Of a stretch of DNA of 64,000 bases, positions 51,199 through 59,599 are shown piece by piece (positions within the stretch are counted from its first letter, which is position 1; every line of letters starts with the position of its first letter). Location of the stretch: positions 372,001 through 436,000 of the forward strand of contig JADMKE010000016.1 of NCBI GenBank assembly GCA_018780035.1, given 5' to 3'. This DNA comes from Candidatus Sericytochromatia bacterium. Its GTDB lineage: Bacteria; Cyanobacteriota; Sericytochromatia; UBA7694. The notes below the pieces were generated by a model. That model was not told where the DNA came from and ran no database searches. It saw nothing but the letters and a program-made list of their open reading frames with translations. Both the position numbers and the translations under genes were made by a program.

Positions 51199-51867
51199 AT
51201 GGCACGGATGTACTCTCTCGCGGAACTCAAATATATGTATATCTCACCTCTGCAAGATGCATGGCAGGCGGCGCAGGTGATTCGTTATTGTCCGGCCATG
51301 GAGCCGGTTGTCAAGGCCCACCGTAAGCTCTATGCCAATACCGATGAAGCTGTGGTGATCTCCATGGATGAGCGGCAAGAGCGCTTTCTGGGTGACCATT
51401 CTCTGACCTATGGTGAGACCCGCTGGGTCTCTTTTATCAGAGTCTTGGACTCACTTAAACTCACGCCCAAAGATGTCTTTATTGACCTCGGTTGCGGTGC
51501 TGGCTTTCTCTGTCTTTTGGTCAATCAGGCCACGGGTTGCAAGGTTGAGGGCTATGATATTATTCACCGCTTTATCGAGAGTGGCAATCAATTGGTACAA
51601 ACACAGGGCCTCAAAAATATTGCCTTTTATAACCGCGATTTTTTTCAAAGTGATTTAAGCCATGGCACAGCTTTTTATATCACCTGTACCTGTTTTAAGC
51701 CCGAAGACATGGATAAACTGGAGAGTCGCCTCAAATACAATCGCTCAGGCACCCGCGTGGTTACCATTACCCGCCCGCTCAAAAGTAAACACTTTCGTTT
51801 GCTTGAAAAGTTCAAATTGCGTTTTTCTTGGGGTCCCGATTTGGCCTATATCCAGGAGCGAATTTAA
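51199..51867 (+). CDS. Class I SAM-dependent methyltransferase
   Basis: 222 residues. After an 80-residue helical N-terminus comes the AdoMet motif VFIDLGCGAGFLCLLV, then CKVEGYDII, NIAFYNRDFFQSDL and AFYITCTCFKPEDM (motif IV region with a Cys pair). The arrangement resembles Dot1-like or rRNA/protein methyltransferases, but the substrate is unknown. Start ATG 51199 seems leaderless. It converges on the peptidoglycan-binding gene with a 4-base overlap of stops. Confidence 0.82.
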   Translation: MARMYSLAELKYMYISPLQDAWQAAQVIRYCPAMEPVVKAHRKLYANTDEAVVISMDERQERFLGDHSLTYGETRWVSFIRVLDSLKLTPKDVFIDLGCGAGFLCLLVNQATGCKVEGYDIIHRFIESGNQLVQTQGLKNIAFYNRDFFQSDLSHGTAFYITCTCFKPEDMDKLESRLKYNRSGTRVVTITRPLKSKHFRLLEKFKLRFSWGPDLAYIQERI

Positions 51868-53693
51868 ACAGCGCTGATGCTGCTGCTTGGGTCGTTGCTT
51901 TGGTTAAGAAAGGCCCGCACACGGGCATCCACTTCGCCTGTTAACGGCAATTTGTGGCCGCGTTGAAAGGCTCTAACCGCTGCCGCTGTCGCTGAGTCGT
52001 AGGTGCCGCTTTCTTCGAGATCCACTCCCTGTTGGCGCAGCAGATATTGCAGGAGAAGCACTTCATCGCCCCCTGAGACCTTGCCGGGTCGACCTGGAGG
52101 TGCCAGATCTGAGACCAGGGCTTCGGGCAGGCTGGCCCGCTGCAGGGCCTGGAGCTTTTCTGGATTTAAATGCAGCAAAGAAGCGATTTTGCTAGCTGTT
52201 TCTGCTATTTCCTGATCGAGAGTGGCTGTACATTCCCGTTGCAATCCCTCACAGGCCTCTCGCCAGAGTTGGCAAAGGCTGTATCTGAGTTGGGTTTGGG
52301 CTTGGCGCTCTTCGACCAGGGGCTTTAAATGGCTGCGGGTTTCGGCATTGACAATCCCTGTGGGGCTCAACCCCTGTTTTTCCTGGTATTGGCGCAGAGC
52401 GGTAAAGGTTTGCAGATCAAAGTGTTCAGTCAGTTTAATTTCCGCACCCTGCGTGAGTAATAATTCTTGCAATAAAAGTACCTCGGGGCCCTGACTGACA
52501 ATCCCCTGTTGGCCTGGGGTGCCCAGTTCCTGTTCCAAGCTCGGCATTTGCAGGGGGGGCAATGGCGGGGCTGGCGAGGACTCAGCTTGAGACGGCGTGG
52601 CCAGGATCTTTTTGAGTAGCAGTGTGGACCAGCGCAAGCTGAGTTTTTGGCGCGCGGAATCCAGATTAAAACCGACATTTTCAGCTGCTGCCAGGAGCAG
52701 AGAGGCCTGGCTTTGCAGGAGTTTTTCTTCGATCAACAATTCCCGAATCAATGGGTTAAGCAGATTGCGCTCGCTGTTACCAACCAAGCCGTTGACAGGC
52801 AGTTTTTGGCGGGCCTGAAATTTGCGCACAGCGGAAAAGGTGCGCAATTCGAACTGGCCGCTGAGTTCTGGTTCAAACCCGGCCCGCTGCAAGGCTTTTT
52901 GTAAGAGCAAAACCTCGCTGCCCTGTGAGAGTTTGCCACTGCTCTGCTGGCCGAGATCATGGCTGAGTTGTTCGACGGGCGGCGGTATTACCTGAGGTAC
53001 TCCTCCCTCAGATTCGTTTAGCTGGGGACTTTCAGCTGTGTTTTCTGGCGTAGAACCAAGTGTTGAGCTGGGAGCAATCGTTGGAGCGGTCTGCAGACGC
53101 CGGTTGAGCAATTCCCGTGTGCGCACTTCAACTACGCCGGTGATCGTCAATTTGGCCTTGAGCTGAAAATTGCGCACAGCTTTGAGGGTGGGAGCATCAT
53201 ATTCTCCTGTGCGCGGGACCTGAAAGCCCAACCCTGTGAGTACCTGTTGCAGCAAGTCAATTTCAGGGCCCTGGCTGATGACTCCTGGACGTCCGAGGGG
53301 ACCAAGATTGTGGCTAAGAGCGGTGGGTGGGCCGAGTTCTTCGGAAGATCCCGTCTCTTCACTGATTTCTGGTGCAGGCTGTTCCCCTTTTGTCGATGCA
53401 GGCGATGCGGGCGATGCGGGGGCGGCTCTTTTTTGCATCTGTGCCAGTATCGGTTGGCGGCGCAAGTCCAGGTTTTCAAGCAATGGGTCTGGATCTTCAA
53501 TCCGGCGAGCAGCTTCCATCAATTTGGTATGCAGGCGCCGGTAATTGCGAAAGAGTTGCTCCATTTTTTGGCGATCGGCGGGGCTCTGGTTTTCCTGAGT
53601 GGCGGCCAAATTGATCAGATTTTGCAGCTGATCTTCCAAAAATTTGGCTTCATGCAATTGCTCCAGCGTGGGGATCGGGGGATTTTCCGTCAC
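51864..53693 (-). CDS. Signal-less protein with four peptidoglycan-binding (PGB1) repeats
   Basis: 609 residues. It starts with GTG 53693, overlapping the upstream stop (GTGA). Residues 1-85 are charged helices, and there is no signal peptide. Four PGB1 repeats follow, each opening with a Gly-rich turn and 'xLLLQ' (RPGVISQGPEIDLLQ; SGKLSQGSEVLLLQ; QGIVSQGPEVLLLQ; RPGKVSGGDEVLLLQ) and closing with 'AVRNFQ..., TGVV...R' type helices. Between them lie Pro-rich linkers and helical inserts. PGB1 modules bind cell-wall peptides and are normally exported, so the lack of a signal is odd. Last gene of the Omp85 operon. Confidence 0.85.
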   Translation of the reverse strand: MTENPPIPTLEQLHEAKFLEDQLQNLINLAATQENQSPADRQKMEQLFRNYRRLHTKLMEAARRIEDPDPLLENLDLRRQPILAQMQKRAAPASPASPASTKGEQPAPEISEETGSSEELGPPTALSHNLGPLGRPGVISQGPEIDLLQQVLTGLGFQVPRTGEYDAPTLKAVRNFQLKAKLTITGVVEVRTRELLNRRLQTAPTIAPSSTLGSTPENTAESPQLNESEGGVPQVIPPPVEQLSHDLGQQSSGKLSQGSEVLLLQKALQRAGFEPELSGQFELRTFSAVRKFQARQKLPVNGLVGNSERNLLNPLIRELLIEEKLLQSQASLLLAAAENVGFNLDSARQKLSLRWSTLLLKKILATPSQAESSPAPPLPPLQMPSLEQELGTPGQQGIVSQGPEVLLLQELLLTQGAEIKLTEHFDLQTFTALRQYQEKQGLSPTGIVNAETRSHLKPLVEERQAQTQLRYSLCQLWREACEGLQRECTATLDQEIAETASKIASLLHLNPEKLQALQRASLPEALVSDLAPPGRPGKVSGGDEVLLLQYLLRQQGVDLEESGTYDSATAAAVRAFQRGHKLPLTGEVDARVRAFLNQSNDPSSSISAV

Positions 53694-54133
53694 GTTTGAG
53701 CCTCAAATTGATAAAACCCCACCAGTGTGTATTGCTCCAGATCGAGAAACGCGCTTTCGCCGATTTCCAACCAATCGCGCAGTTCTTTGCTCAAACACCA
53801 ACTCATGCCATAGCGCGCAAAGGGTTCGTCTTTGATTTGAAAGCAAAATCCAGCTGTGGGAGCCTGGGCCAAGAGCGGAAAATGCGGGCTGAGTTGCTGA
53901 ATCGCAGCGGGACTCAGACGCACAGCCAGCAGCAATTGCAGCGGCCGGGGTTTGTCTTTTTCGTCAAAGCCATAGACCAAGAGGGTGTGTGCTTCGGACA
54001 TGTCTACCGATTCGGCCCCATATTTGCCCGTCACTTCTTTAAGGTGTAGGCGAAATTTGGCATGCATAACCGTTTTAAAGTCGAGATCGGGCTCAAGGGT
54101 GTGGAACGTCGGCAGAAGTGGCAGGGTCTCCAT
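53690..54133 (-). CDS. 147-residue protein, unknown
   Basis: 147 residues, no signal peptide. AGAGGAA precedes ATG 54133; the stop overlaps the GTG of the peptidoglycan-binding gene by 4 bases. Predicted mixed alpha/beta fold with strands such as HTLLVYGFDEKDKPRPLQLLLAVR (given here only as two blocks, HTLLVYGF and PLQLLLAVR) and YTLVGFYQFEAQT. Small size, acidity and tight coupling to a larger gene suggest a chaperone or adaptor for its neighbours. Not recognised. Confidence 0.65.
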   Translation of the reverse strand: METLPLLPTFHTLEPDLDFKTVMHAKFRLHLKEVTGKYGAESVDMSEAHTLLVYGFDEKDKPRPLQLLLAVRLSPAAIQQLSPHFPLLAQAPTAGFCFQIKDEPFARYGMSWCLSKELRDWLEIGESAFLDLEQYTLVGFYQFEAQT

Positions 54134-54155
54134 GGCTTAATTCCTCTTTTGACTT

Positions 54156-56972
54156 TTAGTGGTGCTCGCCACCGGGCAGGGGTATGGCCACTGCCAACTC
54201 ATACGAGGCGGTGCCTGCAATTTTGGCGTAAGCGCCACCGCCCAATTGCATTTGAGCTGAGGCGCTGTATTCGCCTTCCAAGCCAATTTCAATCGCGTGG
54301 TGAGGCTCCCATTCGAAGCCAATCATGATTTCGGATTCGCCTTTGACCTTGGCCAACCGGACCATCTCGCCCAATTTGCTCAGGGCTTGTTGACTGTCGA
54401 AGGCCCCCAAGAAGGCCCCCGCATTCACACCCAATTGGCTCAAGCCTGCGATCAATGCCTCTTTAAAGGCGGGGTCTGCGGCTTCAATGGCTTTGCCAAA
54501 ATTGCCGTGGTGCATATGGGTTTTGAGCAGCTTGTCGATCATACCGACCGAGAAGGTCACATTGGCGACCTTGTGGTGGGTTTCGATCGGGGTGTGGCTG
54601 CCTGGGGGTGTAAACTTGGCGGTTTCACTGGTGTATTTTAAACCAAAAGCAGCGCCATGGCCCAATTCAATTTTGCCGCCCACGGTATTGGTGGTGGTTT
54701 CGTTGGTGGCCCCATCCGCAAAGTTCTGGCTGGAGACCTGATTTGTGCCTTTAAAGACCAGTTCATTGTCGTGGCCGGGCAAATGAATCGTGGCTTTGGC
54801 TTCTCCGGCGGTGAGGGTGCCTGCAAAATACTTGGAGGCGATCATCTGTTTCATTTCGGCCACTTTGGCTTTGGCGGCGTCCATATCTCCGCTCATGACA
54901 GCAGAGGCGCCATCGGCGAAGTTTTGCATGAATTTTTCGACCTCACCGACCGTGGCAAAAGCGATCCCCCCTTGCAGCGAGGCGCGGAACTCGGCATCAA
55001 CCTCAAACAGCCCTTTGATACCTGCACTGGCTTCAGCCATCACGCCGATGTCAAAGCGCAATTGGTATTCGCGGTTGGGATCACCCACAAATTCACGGCC
55101 AAAGCGTACCCCGGCAGTGATACCTGCGCCCACTTGGGCATGGGCCACGCCAATATTTCCGCCGATGCCGCCGGTGATATTCAGGCGCATCTGGACATGG
55201 CTGCCATAAGCAATGGCCTTGCCCAACCAGCTTTTATTGTCTTCGAGCAGGGCGGTGTGGTGGCCAATTCCCTCGTCTTTCTTTTTACCTGCTTCGATCA
55301 TCTGATCGACCGAGGCGTTGTAAACGCTCAGATCGCCCGCAGCTGCAAAATGGGTGCCACTAAAATCTGTGACTTGGCGATCGAGGGTGGTCAATTGTTT
55401 GAGCTCGCGGTGATCGAGCAGGCCCGCAGCCACCATGGGTTGCATGGCTTGGACAATCCGCTCGCGTGAAGCTGTCAGGGCCTGTACTTTGGCTTGGACA
55501 TCGCCAGAATCGTTGCTTTTGAGGGCTTCGAGGGTCTTGACCTCGGCTTTGAGCAATTCAATCGCTTTGGCATTGGCCGTCGGGCTTTTTTCGTAGACAT
55601 CGATCAGTTTTTTCAGGGCGCTGATCATTTGGCTATTGACTTCGTTGAGTTTGCCATTCAACGGTGCGAGCTTGGCCTTTGCGGCTTCGGGGTTGCCCTG
55701 GGCCTCTTTGACGATTTGTTCAGCTTCGCTGCGCACATGTTCGAGTACTTGGCAGCCGTGGGCCAGGTGCTTTTGGGCTTCGCCAATGGCGGCCAGACGT
55801 TTGTCGGTTTCGCTGGCGACCACATTGCGCGATTTGGCCTGGGTCAAAAATTTCTGACGGGCAGTTTGTATTTCTTTGGCTTTGCCAATCAGGGTTTCCA
55901 TTTTGGTGGCTGTGCTCTGAGCGGTATTTTTGAGCATTTGCAGAGTGGGATCTTTTTCGGGGTCTTCACCGGCTGCTGTGACGGTTGCTGTGCGGGTCTC
56001 AATTTCTTGTTTGAGGGCTTTGAGTTGATCATTGCCCAGAGTTAGGGCTCTGTCGATATTTTCGCTCTGGTGATCCAGTTCTTTGATCGATTGCTGAATG
56101 CGGTTGTAGCTATAGCCATATTCGACTTTGTTGGCGACTGCATCACCGCGATTTCGACCGGTTTCATGCACCGCCAGATTGGCATCATTGATGGCTGCAT
56201 CGCTGGCAGAGAGTAAATTATCGTAATTGTCGTGTAAAGCGCTGAAATCGTCGCCTTTGGCAAGGGATGCGTCGTCGACCAGCAAACGCTCGGGGAGTTG
56301 GCCGCTGGGATTTTCAGGGACACCCAGTTGTGAGGGGGGAGGAGGCGTGCCGTCGAGTTGGGCCAGGGCCCTTTCCACAATATTGTCGAGCTTTTTGACA
56401 TCGTCAGCGGTCAGGTTATTGATTCCGGTTTTATTGTCACATTTGGCCAGCGCCTCTTGAATAAAGGCTTTCTCAGCGGGGGCGAGCAAATTGAAACGGC
56501 CCAGCAAGGCGGCGTCTTGCAGCAGGATTTTGCCGTTGAGCACGTGGGCGCCTTTGTTGATCTTGTAATATTCATCAACCAGCTTCTGGTCGCCTTTGAG
56601 GACACGGCTGAGATCCTGTTTATTGTCGACCCGTGAGAAAAAACTGGTACGGTCAGCGGTTGTACCCTTGAGCTTGGCCATGGTGGCTGTATCCAGCTTG
56701 GATTCGAGCTTTTGCTGAAAATCTACGGGTTTGCCAAACATAACGGTATTGGCTTCAGCACTGCCATCTACCAATTTGATCGTCTGATCTGTCGAGGCGG
56801 TCAGCTCCTGGATAATTTCGTCGAGTAATTTCTGCTCATTGACATCCAGATTGCCATCTTTGGTGAGGGCACTGACCACTTCATCACTGGTTTTTGCCTT
56901 GATCAAATCTGTCTTTTGTTGCGCTGTAAGCGAATACTGACTGAGATCTACACGCCGATCGATCGATACCAT
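54156..56972 (-). CDS. 938-residue signal-less coiled-coil/beta protein
   Basis: No known family and no signal peptide. GGAG lies 8 bases before ATG 56972. Residues 1-190 are helical with a 'DGNLDVNEQKLLDEI' segment. A Pro-rich break (PPPPSQLGVPENPSG) is followed by long coiled coils at about 240-560 (ELDHQSENIDRALTLGNDQL and similar). The C-terminal third is rich in glycine and alternating strands: NITGGIGGNIGVAHAQVGAG, LRFDIGVMAEASAGIKG, FEVDAEFRASLQGGIAFATV, and a last block ending ASYELAVAIPLPGGEHH. That region looks like a beta-barrel or beta-sandwich, as in pore-forming or surface proteins. It follows the Omp85 gene by 108 bases and is its likely client. Confidence 0.75.
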   Translation of the reverse strand: MVSIDRRVDLSQYSLTAQQKTDLIKAKTSDEVVSALTKDGNLDVNEQKLLDEIIQELTASTDQTIKLVDGSAEANTVMFGKPVDFQQKLESKLDTATMAKLKGTTADRTSFFSRVDNKQDLSRVLKGDQKLVDEYYKINKGAHVLNGKILLQDAALLGRFNLLAPAEKAFIQEALAKCDNKTGINNLTADDVKKLDNIVERALAQLDGTPPPPSQLGVPENPSGQLPERLLVDDASLAKGDDFSALHDNYDNLLSASDAAINDANLAVHETGRNRGDAVANKVEYGYSYNRIQQSIKELDHQSENIDRALTLGNDQLKALKQEIETRTATVTAAGEDPEKDPTLQMLKNTAQSTATKMETLIGKAKEIQTARQKFLTQAKSRNVVASETDKRLAAIGEAQKHLAHGCQVLEHVRSEAEQIVKEAQGNPEAAKAKLAPLNGKLNEVNSQMISALKKLIDVYEKSPTANAKAIELLKAEVKTLEALKSNDSGDVQAKVQALTASRERIVQAMQPMVAAGLLDHRELKQLTTLDRQVTDFSGTHFAAAGDLSVYNASVDQMIEAGKKKDEGIGHHTALLEDNKSWLGKAIAYGSHVQMRLNITGGIGGNIGVAHAQVGAGITAGVRFGREFVGDPNREYQLRFDIGVMAEASAGIKGLFEVDAEFRASLQGGIAFATVGEVEKFMQNFADGASAVMSGDMDAAKAKVAEMKQMIASKYFAGTLTAGEAKATIHLPGHDNELVFKGTNQVSSQNFADGATNETTTNTVGGKIELGHGAAFGLKYTSETAKFTPPGSHTPIETHHKVANVTFSVGMIDKLLKTHMHHGNFGKAIEAADPAFKEALIAGLSQLGVNAGAFLGAFDSQQALSKLGEMVRLAKVKGESEIMIGFEWEPHHAIEIGLEGEYSASAQMQLGGGAYAKIAGTASYELAVAIPLPGGEHH

Positions 56973-57080
56973 GGGGGTTTCTCCAGGGAGCTTAAGATAA
57001 ATGCGAAAAAATAACCACTGAGATCAAGTATACCCAAAAAAATCGGGTTTTAATCGCATTTGTCTCGACCAATCGCAGTT

Positions 57081-59345
57081 TTAGAAAGGAATGCCAAAAC
57101 CCAGGTGGAAGGCCCCTGGACTGTCGCCCTTTTCTTTGCCCACGAGTTTAAAACCGTAGCCCGCGTTGAGCACGCCAAAATTGCCCACTTTGACATTGAC
57201 GCCGACACCGGCCCCGACCTTGGGGTTGACGGCAGTGCCGTCGAAATAATCTCCGGCTGTGACTTTGGCTGTGGCACTGACCGGCCCCCAAATCTGGGCA
57301 TTGACACCGGCACTGGCCACGGCGTAATTGGAACCCACCAGCTTGCCATCAGATTCCCAGCCCATGAGTGTGCGGCCCAGGCCTGCGTTGTTGTATTTTT
57401 CGTAGAGCGGTGCATCGCCCAAAATCGTGCCACCCTGCACACTGCCGGTCAGGGTAAAGCGTTCACCCATTGGAATATTGTGACTCAGTGCAGCATCAAA
57501 TTTGCCGATCATACGGCCACTGGCCCAAACAGGCTCTGCTCCAGCCTGAAAACGGGTGCCACTGTGGGGCATGACGGGGTCATCAAGAGTGCTGTAAGTG
57601 ACCGAGGGGCGAATGCCCAAACGGTAATCTGTGCCTGTGCCACTGACACTGTATTGTTTGTCGATACCAATGCGTTCGGCACTCAGGGTGACATCGCCGC
57701 GCCAGGGTGAATCGTACATGTCACCGAGGGGTTTGCCCAAGGTCACCTTCGCCCCTGTGCGGGTTTCGTCCGAATAGGGCCCCTGCCATTGGCGGTGGTA
57801 AATACTGGCACCCATGGAGGTGCGGCCATCGAACATAAACGGATCATAATAGCTGAGCCCACCGCCCCAGACCTTGGTGCCGAGGGTACCGTCGATACTG
57901 AGTTTGCGGTTCATTCCGCCCACATTGCCCAAATTCAGACTGGCAGTGCCAAAGGGGCCATTGCTCATGCTGTAGCCGGCACCCACATTAAAGCTGGAGG
58001 TTTTTTCTTCTGCGGTATGGACCCGAATATTGACCTTTTCGGGGTTTTGGGGATCGGGTTCAATCGTTTTGTTGACATGGGCAAAGAGCCCTGTGCCAGA
58101 GACCCGTTGCAAATCTTGTTCGAGGGTTTTGACATTCACGGGTTTGTCTTTGAGGTGGCGCATTTCGCGCATAATCACTTCGGACTTGGTCTTGTCGTTG
58201 CCACTGAGCTGAATATCGCCGAGCTTGGCCTCACGCACCTGGATCGAGAGTACCCCTTTGTTCAGATCGGCAGACACGCCTTCGGGGGGCATGAGGAGGT
58301 AGCCATCGTCGTTGTATTTTTTCTCAAGGGCCCGCAGCCCGGCTTGGATATTTTCCATCGTCAAGGGCTCTTTAAACAGGGCCTTGATTTGGGCTTCGGG
58401 ATAGACCGATGCGCCTTTGATTTCGGTGCGGGTGGGCATGGGGGCTTTGCTCATCTGAATGGTCAGATCCTGGCCATTCACATTGAATTCCAGATTGGGC
58501 AGAATCATACCCTCTTTGGCAAAATGTCCGCGCATTTTTTCCATGCCCGCATGAATGTTTTCGTAATTCAGGGGTTTGTTAAAAAAGCCTTCGATCTCAC
58601 GGGATTCCTGAAGATTCAGACCCACAAAATTGAGATTTTGGGGCACTTGAACTTTGGAGATCATCACATCAAGGCCATTGCCGTTGATCTTAAAATCCAG
58701 TCCGCGCAGCAGTGAGTTGGGGTCTTTGTCTTGGATTTTTTGCAGTTCCTGCATGCCTTTGGCAATGTTTTCCTGGGTCAGGGGCTGAGGGAAAACAGCC
58801 TTTAATGCGGCTTCTTGGCTGCGGTCGCTGCCGTGGAAGCGGATTTCTTTGGGCACTTCAGTCACTTCCAGTGAGAGCTTGATGCCTTTGTCTGTCGCGG
58901 TGGGAACAAAGTTGACGCTTAAGAAGCGGTTGGACTTAAACAGCTTATCGGCGCGTTTTTGCAGATCGTGTAAATTGACATGATCGCCCTTTTTGATTCC
59001 CAGTTCTTTTTTGAGCCATTCGGTTTCGGTACTTGCACCTTTAAATTCGAGATCGGTTACTTTGTGAGAGTCGGCTTCGTTATCCAGCAACAGAGCCACA
59101 GCGGGTACAGCGCCCATACGCAGTTTGGCATCTTTGAGATTGCCACCAAGACTTTCGATCACAAAACGGTCTTCGGTGACAAATAATTCGCCGTTTTGCT
59201 CAAAATACAGCTCGTCTTTGAAATTTTTGCGAATCAGAGCATCGTTCTTTTGCACGTAAGATTTGGCTGTTTCGCCTTCGGGTACGGCAATTTTACGAAT
59301 GCTCGACGGGTCAACGGTGCGCCCGTTAATGTTCAGATTAGACAT
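57081..59345 (-). CDS. Omp85/BamA-like protein with five POTRA domains but no signal peptide
   Basis: 754 residues. AAAGGA precedes ATG 59345. The N-terminus (MSNLNINGRTVDPSS) is polar, with no hydrophobic segment in the first 75 residues. Five POTRA-like repeats follow at about 95-163, 165-233, 234-302, 304-373 and 374-448; repeats 2-4 share 'PLTxENIxxGMxxL'. The barrel (450-754) starts FNVGAGYSMSNG, has RKLSIDGTLGTKVWGGG and GLSYYDPFMF, and ends FHLGFGIPF with a terminal Phe, as outer-membrane barrels do. The fold is BamA/TamA/TpsB-like and would insert or export proteins. Without a Sec signal its route to the outer membrane is unclear. Upstream gene of a four-gene operon. Confidence 0.88.
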   Translation of the reverse strand: MSNLNINGRTVDPSSIRKIAVPEGETAKSYVQKNDALIRKNFKDELYFEQNGELFVTEDRFVIESLGGNLKDAKLRMGAVPAVALLLDNEADSHKVTDLEFKGASTETEWLKKELGIKKGDHVNLHDLQKRADKLFKSNRFLSVNFVPTATDKGIKLSLEVTEVPKEIRFHGSDRSQEAALKAVFPQPLTQENIAKGMQELQKIQDKDPNSLLRGLDFKINGNGLDVMISKVQVPQNLNFVGLNLQESREIEGFFNKPLNYENIHAGMEKMRGHFAKEGMILPNLEFNVNGQDLTIQMSKAPMPTRTEIKGASVYPEAQIKALFKEPLTMENIQAGLRALEKKYNDDGYLLMPPEGVSADLNKGVLSIQVREAKLGDIQLSGNDKTKSEVIMREMRHLKDKPVNVKTLEQDLQRVSGTGLFAHVNKTIEPDPQNPEKVNIRVHTAEEKTSSFNVGAGYSMSNGPFGTASLNLGNVGGMNRKLSIDGTLGTKVWGGGLSYYDPFMFDGRTSMGASIYHRQWQGPYSDETRTGAKVTLGKPLGDMYDSPWRGDVTLSAERIGIDKQYSVSGTGTDYRLGIRPSVTYSTLDDPVMPHSGTRFQAGAEPVWASGRMIGKFDAALSHNIPMGERFTLTGSVQGGTILGDAPLYEKYNNAGLGRTLMGWESDGKLVGSNYAVASAGVNAQIWGPVSATAKVTAGDYFDGTAVNPKVGAGVGVNVKVGNFGVLNAGYGFKLVGKEKGDSPGAFHLGFGIPF

Positions 59346-59599
59346 GGTGCAGTCCTTTACTGGATAAAATGGCTCTGATGATTATTATCGCACAGAGGCC
59401 TGCCGATCTTTCGTGGCAAAAGGCAGATCTTTCAAGCGTGCAAGCGTTTAAGCGGGCTTTTAAGCTGATGCCACAAAGGTTAAGGATGTTTAAGCAAAAA
59501 ATAAAAATAGATTAATTCTGGTGATCTTTGCGTCAGATCCAGGCGCTTAGGCTGGAAATACATAGGGTAAGCCAAAAGTGTAAAAGAGAGTAAATGACC

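Noticed and set aside
57789-58715. 308-residue plus-strand frame inside the Omp85 gene
   Set aside because: Antisense shadow of the POTRA/barrel coding sequence; rich in His, Gly and Phe as expected from reversed codons. The same applies to 54657-55469 and 21889-22731.
57081-59345. Housekeeping BamA
   Set aside because: No signal peptide, no skp/lpx neighbours, and unusual near-identical POTRA repeats; it is more likely a paralogue.
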